Assembly: GCA_036924085.1 (NCBI GenBank)
Contig: JAVGWX010000002.1
Span: 157,623,316 to 157,687,315 of the forward strand
DNA: 64,000 nucleotides
Reading direction: 5' to 3'
Source of the DNA: Ariolimax columbianus
Lineage: Eukaryota; Mollusca; Gastropoda; Stylommatophora; Arionidae
Part shown: positions 59,483 to 64,000 of the stretch, piece by piece
Numbering within the stretch: position 1 is the stretch's first letter
Layout of the letters: each line of letters opens with the position of its first letter
Translations under genes and position numbers: made by a program
The notes under the pieces: model-generated
Databases searched by the model: none
What the model saw: only the letters and a program-made list of their open reading frames with translations
Told to the model about the DNA's origin: nothing

Positions 59483-59810
59483 TTTATTTTCAGACCGGAG
59501 ACCGATCCGCACCGAAAAGAAAGCTTGCGGAATATGTTTATAATATTAATGTTTACATTGATTAATCAGTGCATAAGTATATAATGAAGCACAATTAAGA
59601 CATACATATTATCATATAAATTATCTTTGTCTGAACAATGTCCCATTCTGACCGTCCCATTTAGTCGTCTACGGTAAACACCCAAAAAAATGTGCAGCAA
59701 ATTCGAAGTTTCTTATCAAAAGTTTCCTATCGCAAGCGATGATGGCGATACGATCAGCCGACTTTATCTTGATGATGCAACTTGTATACACTCTTTCTAG
59801 CTCATCCAGT
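59483..59810 (-). promoter_or_regulatory. SMARCC 5' UTR and promoter-proximal region (inferred)
   Basis: The sequence directly upstream of the start codon is locally CpG-bearing (CCGGTCTGAAAATAAA before ATG, with several CG dinucleotides to about 59520) in an otherwise AT-rich setting. I see no convincing TATA box or initiator, and the transcription start cannot be fixed. Placed by position only. Nothing else is recognisable here. Confidence 0.35.
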
Positions 59811-60110
59811 TTACATATTTGGAGCAAATTATGCCATCATCATCAAGAACATTTCAGCTACCTATTAAGCTTATGATAGCAACACACATGTCAATTGAGT
59901 GTGCCGTGTTTTATCCATTCCAGCTCTCAGCCATGTGTACATATGAACAGGCACCCAAGAACGAAGAGCACATACTACAGAACTACACCGAATATGATAT
60001 AAAGAGAAAATCCCACTGGCCCATAGAAACAACACTGAAAGAGAAACGTTATGGACCTGTATGTGAACTACAAAAGACGGTGACGTTTATATAAGAGACA
60101 ATATTTTCAA
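59811..60110 (+). mobile_element. RNase H-type LINE 3' end fragment
   Basis: Open frame ending CTYEQAPKNEEHILQNYTEY then HWPIETTLKEKRYGPVCELQ KTVTFI and stop, the same terminal layout as families A and the 62.6-kb element (cysteine motif, EHLLQ..P.Y, LYG..DL..TA.FI). Upstream of the SMARCC start codon. Confidence 0.75.
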
Positions 60111-61257
60111 GCGAACAAAAGAAGAAGTTCTCTCCACATCGTTATTATTGTATTGATTAGAACTCATAAGAATCAGTGGTCTTAAGTTGTGAATATACGT
60201 TTCTTGTAATTGACCTTTCCATATCCGAGGACACTTTTGCGGCTTGTAGACTCTACATGATGAGATATCCTACTGGTTAGCCTAGTGGCAGAGCAATCGC
60301 TTTTCGTGGCAAAGTACGAGACAACTCCTGTTACAGCACGCCGAGATGTGAATAGACAATTGGCTAACTGTTGGGGAAGGATTGGCAATGAAATAAGGAA
60401 CTGGGCATCACATTTCATAAACAAGATATGCCCTCGTTTAATAAAGTCTCTAACACTTCATCTCAGACAACTACATGAACATGACAGTATATCCAATGAA
60501 GACTGGATTCAGAGATCTTGCCAGTGGAAGATTGAAGAGAAGTGGCTTTGTACATCGGTTCAAAAAAATTAATCAGAACAAATAAAAAGGATGCATTACC
60601 AGACACCACGAAGGCGATAAATCCAATACCCTTTCAATCCCATGCGAACAACACCAAAACCTCAGCATAACAACAGTCGTAGTTTGTCACCTGTCCCGTA
60701 GGAAAGCAATATGCTCTCCAAAACAAAGCAGCGTTATGCGACATGATTTATGAACTGAAGCATGTATCCAGGTACATACGGATGGATCAGTAACAAGAGC
60801 AGGGAAGAATAGAGGCGCAGGGATATATGTTGTATACCCAGATCAAGAAAACGAGATCACTTGAAAAATGATGTTGAAACTACTCGGCTGAAGTACATGC
60901 ACTATTTATTGGTTCAGAAATGCTTAACAACATAGCAAGCCAATTCCAGCAGGCTGTATTCCTTACATATGCAATGTCAGTTCTGCAAGCCCTCGGAAAT
61001 TGTAAACTGCCATAGTTTAAGAAAGCCTTAGACGAACAAAAAAGCCAAGAGAATGGTAGTGTTACAGTGCATACCATCCCATTGTGGCATACCCGAAAAT
61101 AAAACAGCAGACAGGTTAACAAAGGATGGAGCAACACGAGAACAAAACGAAAAGAAGACACTTATCCAAGCCATAAGAAAAGTCGACCAATCGAGAGACA
61201 ATTATCACTGCCTTGACCCAGCGGAGCAAGTAATCCTGTTCTGCGTGAGAACGGGAC

Positions 61258-62166
<909 letters not shown>

Positions 62167-62194
62167 GAACGGGACATAACAGATTGAATAGCCA

Positions 62195-62554
62195 CTGGGA
62201 TCAAGAAGCTGAGCAGCGCATGATCTGCAGTGGTCAGCGACCTATGGTTGACTGCTAGCGTCAGGACCAGCGAACCAAAGCTGTCAAGCCCCTTCTACAC
62301 CTCCACGCGGTGATCCTGGATAACAGACTGCAACAAAGCAGACTGGTTAAGAAGAAGGGGTCGAAGAGTGAAGGCTAACCCAGTCCTCAAAATGCCTGCT
62401 GAAGTCGAATGTGTCGTACCAAAAGGTGCAAATATCGCAGTCAAGCTGTGAACTGCGACACAACGCATTCCGTTCTCTGGACAACATCCTGCTAGTTGCA
62501 AAGTCCTTTAGGGATTTGGTTGTGGTGGACTGAGAATAAAACGAACAAGAAGAA
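62195..62554 (+). mobile_element. SINE-2 copy with 9-bp target-site duplication
   Basis: Full-length: from GGGATCAAGAAGCTGAGCAG (start within 62196-62200) to the AACAAGAAGAA tail. The duplication GAATAGCCA lies at 62186-62194 and 62555-62563. Only about 8 bp separate it from the other insertion in the same LINE. Confidence 0.88.
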
Positions 62555-62787
62555 GAATAGCCATTTACACATGCTAACATGGACTTCGTCGCTATTGTGT
62601 AGGGGCGGCAAGCAGCACAGGCATTCGAATATATGCTTAAACAGTTGTGTACGGAGTACTGGCGCATGGAGACGAATCAACACAAAGCTGTTTGGAAAAC
62701 CTTAAAGAACTCTCAATTACAGCAACATTTATTCAGAGAACTGGTCTTCCCGTATAAACGTAACAAAGAAAAACGATGGGAATCGAG

Positions 62788-62835
62788 ACGAAGAAGAAGA
62801 AGAAGAAGAAGAAGAAGAAGAAGAAGAAGAAGAAG

Positions 62836-62867
<32 letters not shown>

Positions 62868-62885
62868 GAACAAGAAGAACAAGAG
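62788..62885. repeat. (GAA)n followed by (CAA)n trinucleotide run
   Basis: The LINE tail has expanded to about 16 GAA units and then about 13 CAA/AAC units. Translates as poly-K/N or poly-S/L, which is not a gene. Confidence 0.97.
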
Positions 62886-62889
62886 GCAG

Positions 62890-63330
62890 AAATTTCATCC
62901 GAGACAACAGTGTCAAAACTATACAACTACTTTTACCGTATGCCCTTTTCAACAACAGACATATTTTTGTTTGTATCAGCGTGTGAGCCACAACAAATAG
63001 TCAGAGGTCAGACCTGAACCTCTGTGCAGAGCTAGAAAGCAGTTCACCCTGGGAAAAAAAAGTTAGCAGTATGAGCAAACCCCTATCATAAGATGAGTGT
63101 ACATAATTACGTAAACAAGGTGATAGTGATATATTCTTTGCGTTCCTTTCGAGCATCGACAACACACGTGTGACATGAAATTAAAGTACTTTTCGTGAAA
63201 GAAAATAACTTAGTTTGATTTGAAATCTTTTATATAAATTTTAAACAAAGTTTATACAATCAAAGTCTTGAAAATATTCATTCATGTGTGTCCTTCCTGG
63301 CGCATTTGATGTTCCGTTTTGTTCCTAAGA
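62890..63330. other. Upstream sequence, nothing recognised
   Basis: AT-rich, no exon, repeat or promoter signature that I can support. Confidence 0.45.
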
Positions 63331-64000
63331 TTCGACTTCACTGCGTTCCGGGCGTACCCATAGGTGATCAGTCTCTCTCAGTAAATGGGGACGGGTGAGA
63401 ATACTTATGGTTCCTGCGGTTCGTTGGTTGTACACACTTCTGCACCAACCCCTCTTGCGCCCAGTCCGATCGAACCTTTTTCTAGATCAAAGATATGCAG
63501 TCTGTGAATTGTTGATTCGACTATTGCCGTGTCATCATGTAACAGGAGGTCATTGATACACTAGAAAATGTTCCTCCTATCTATATCTAGTGTACCCACA
63601 ATCGGTACTTGTAGAGCCATGATGTCAGCACTTTCGTTGCCCAAAACCCCAGCATGACCACGACAGTAGATCCACAAAAGCACCTGAAATGTTTGATGCC
63701 TTTGCAGCTGTCATTCACGCATGCCTTTTTAGCCAGTCTCTCTGTACCTAATGAAGAAAGGATTGAGAGTCTGGCCCTGGTCAAAGAGGTCCCAGTGAGA
63801 TAGCTATCTCAGAATTGCAGTCACCACTTCTATCTCCATTCTTGTACTGGAGGTTGCTGTTCTGTACGACCCGTTCTGTCGAGCAACGACCTGCCCTCTC
63901 ACTCTAGGCGAGAAGCACCAACCAGAAATACGTTCCAGCGTAAAACGACCAATCTCCATTCACAAACATTTGTACCTATCTTTCATTTACTTCAGTACAT
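63330..64000 (-). mobile_element. LINE family B RNase H fragment, runs off right edge
   Basis: On the minus strand reads [29 protein letters not shown] (catalytic E context), YCRGHAGVLGNESADIMA and DDTAIVESTIHRLHIFDLEK, aligning with 31200-31740 of the family B copy. Frames are broken by stops. Continues to the window end. Confidence 0.82.

Noticed and set aside
58628..58876. 82-codon open frame
   Set aside because: Overlaps a SINE-3 copy, whose core explains the sequence.

Overview
The window is animal nuclear DNA: a compact ancestral coding sequence split into many short exons, large AT-rich introns, and very dense non-LTR retrotransposons, SINEs and minisatellites. The exon sequences resemble metazoan SWI/SNF proteins. 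The repeat content (RNase H-bearing and RTE-type LINEs, tRNA-derived SINEs, mariner and piggyBac relics) fits a lophotrochozoan, most likely a mollusc. That taxonomic call is inference.

One host gene fills almost the whole window. On the minus strand, from the ATG at 59482 down to 3890, I can place 20 coding exons of a SMARCC1/SMARCC2 (BAF155/BAF170, fly Moira) orthologue, the scaffold subunit of SWI/SNF (BAF/PBAF) chromatin remodellers. All junctions fit GT-AG. The exon lengths sum to 2424 nt, exactly 808 codons, with consistent phase throughout. Domains in order are the SMARCC N-terminal module (exons 1-7), a basic linker (8-11), SWIRM (12-14), SANT (16), the conserved post-SANT segment (17-18) and the start of an acidic/lysine-rich region (19-20). 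The C-terminal leucine-zipper part is not found and should lie beyond position 1.

The introns are a museum of mobile elements. LINE family A (RNase H, GAA-repeat 3' tail) has two 5'-truncated insertions with target-site duplications at 4569-6173 (open frame intact) and 15761-16828. A relative at 60774-62840 carries two later insertions. LINE family B (RT plus RNase H) spans about 29090-31814, with fragments at about 34140 and 63330. RTE/CR1-like fragments are scattered, and an endonuclease-first, internally deleted copy lies at 55320-55900. SINE-1 is tRNA-derived with a poly-A tail; SINE-2 is about 355 bp with a GAA tail and about 12 copies; SINE-3 is old. All three share a central core. A TTAA-flanked piggyBac-type MITE occurs twice (38276-38957 and 45027-45696), the second inside a SINE-2.

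Tandem arrays are numerous: 31-bp (1-690), 58-bp (2150-3876), 65-bp (9505-10024), 62-bp (11948-12257), about 57-bp (21147-22010), 55-bp (23755-24765), 58-bp (29891-30180) and others. Several can be traced to transposon sequence, including reverse-transcriptase coding sequence and an RTE 3' end. I found no operons, CRISPR arrays, rRNA genes or convincing stand-alone tRNA genes.
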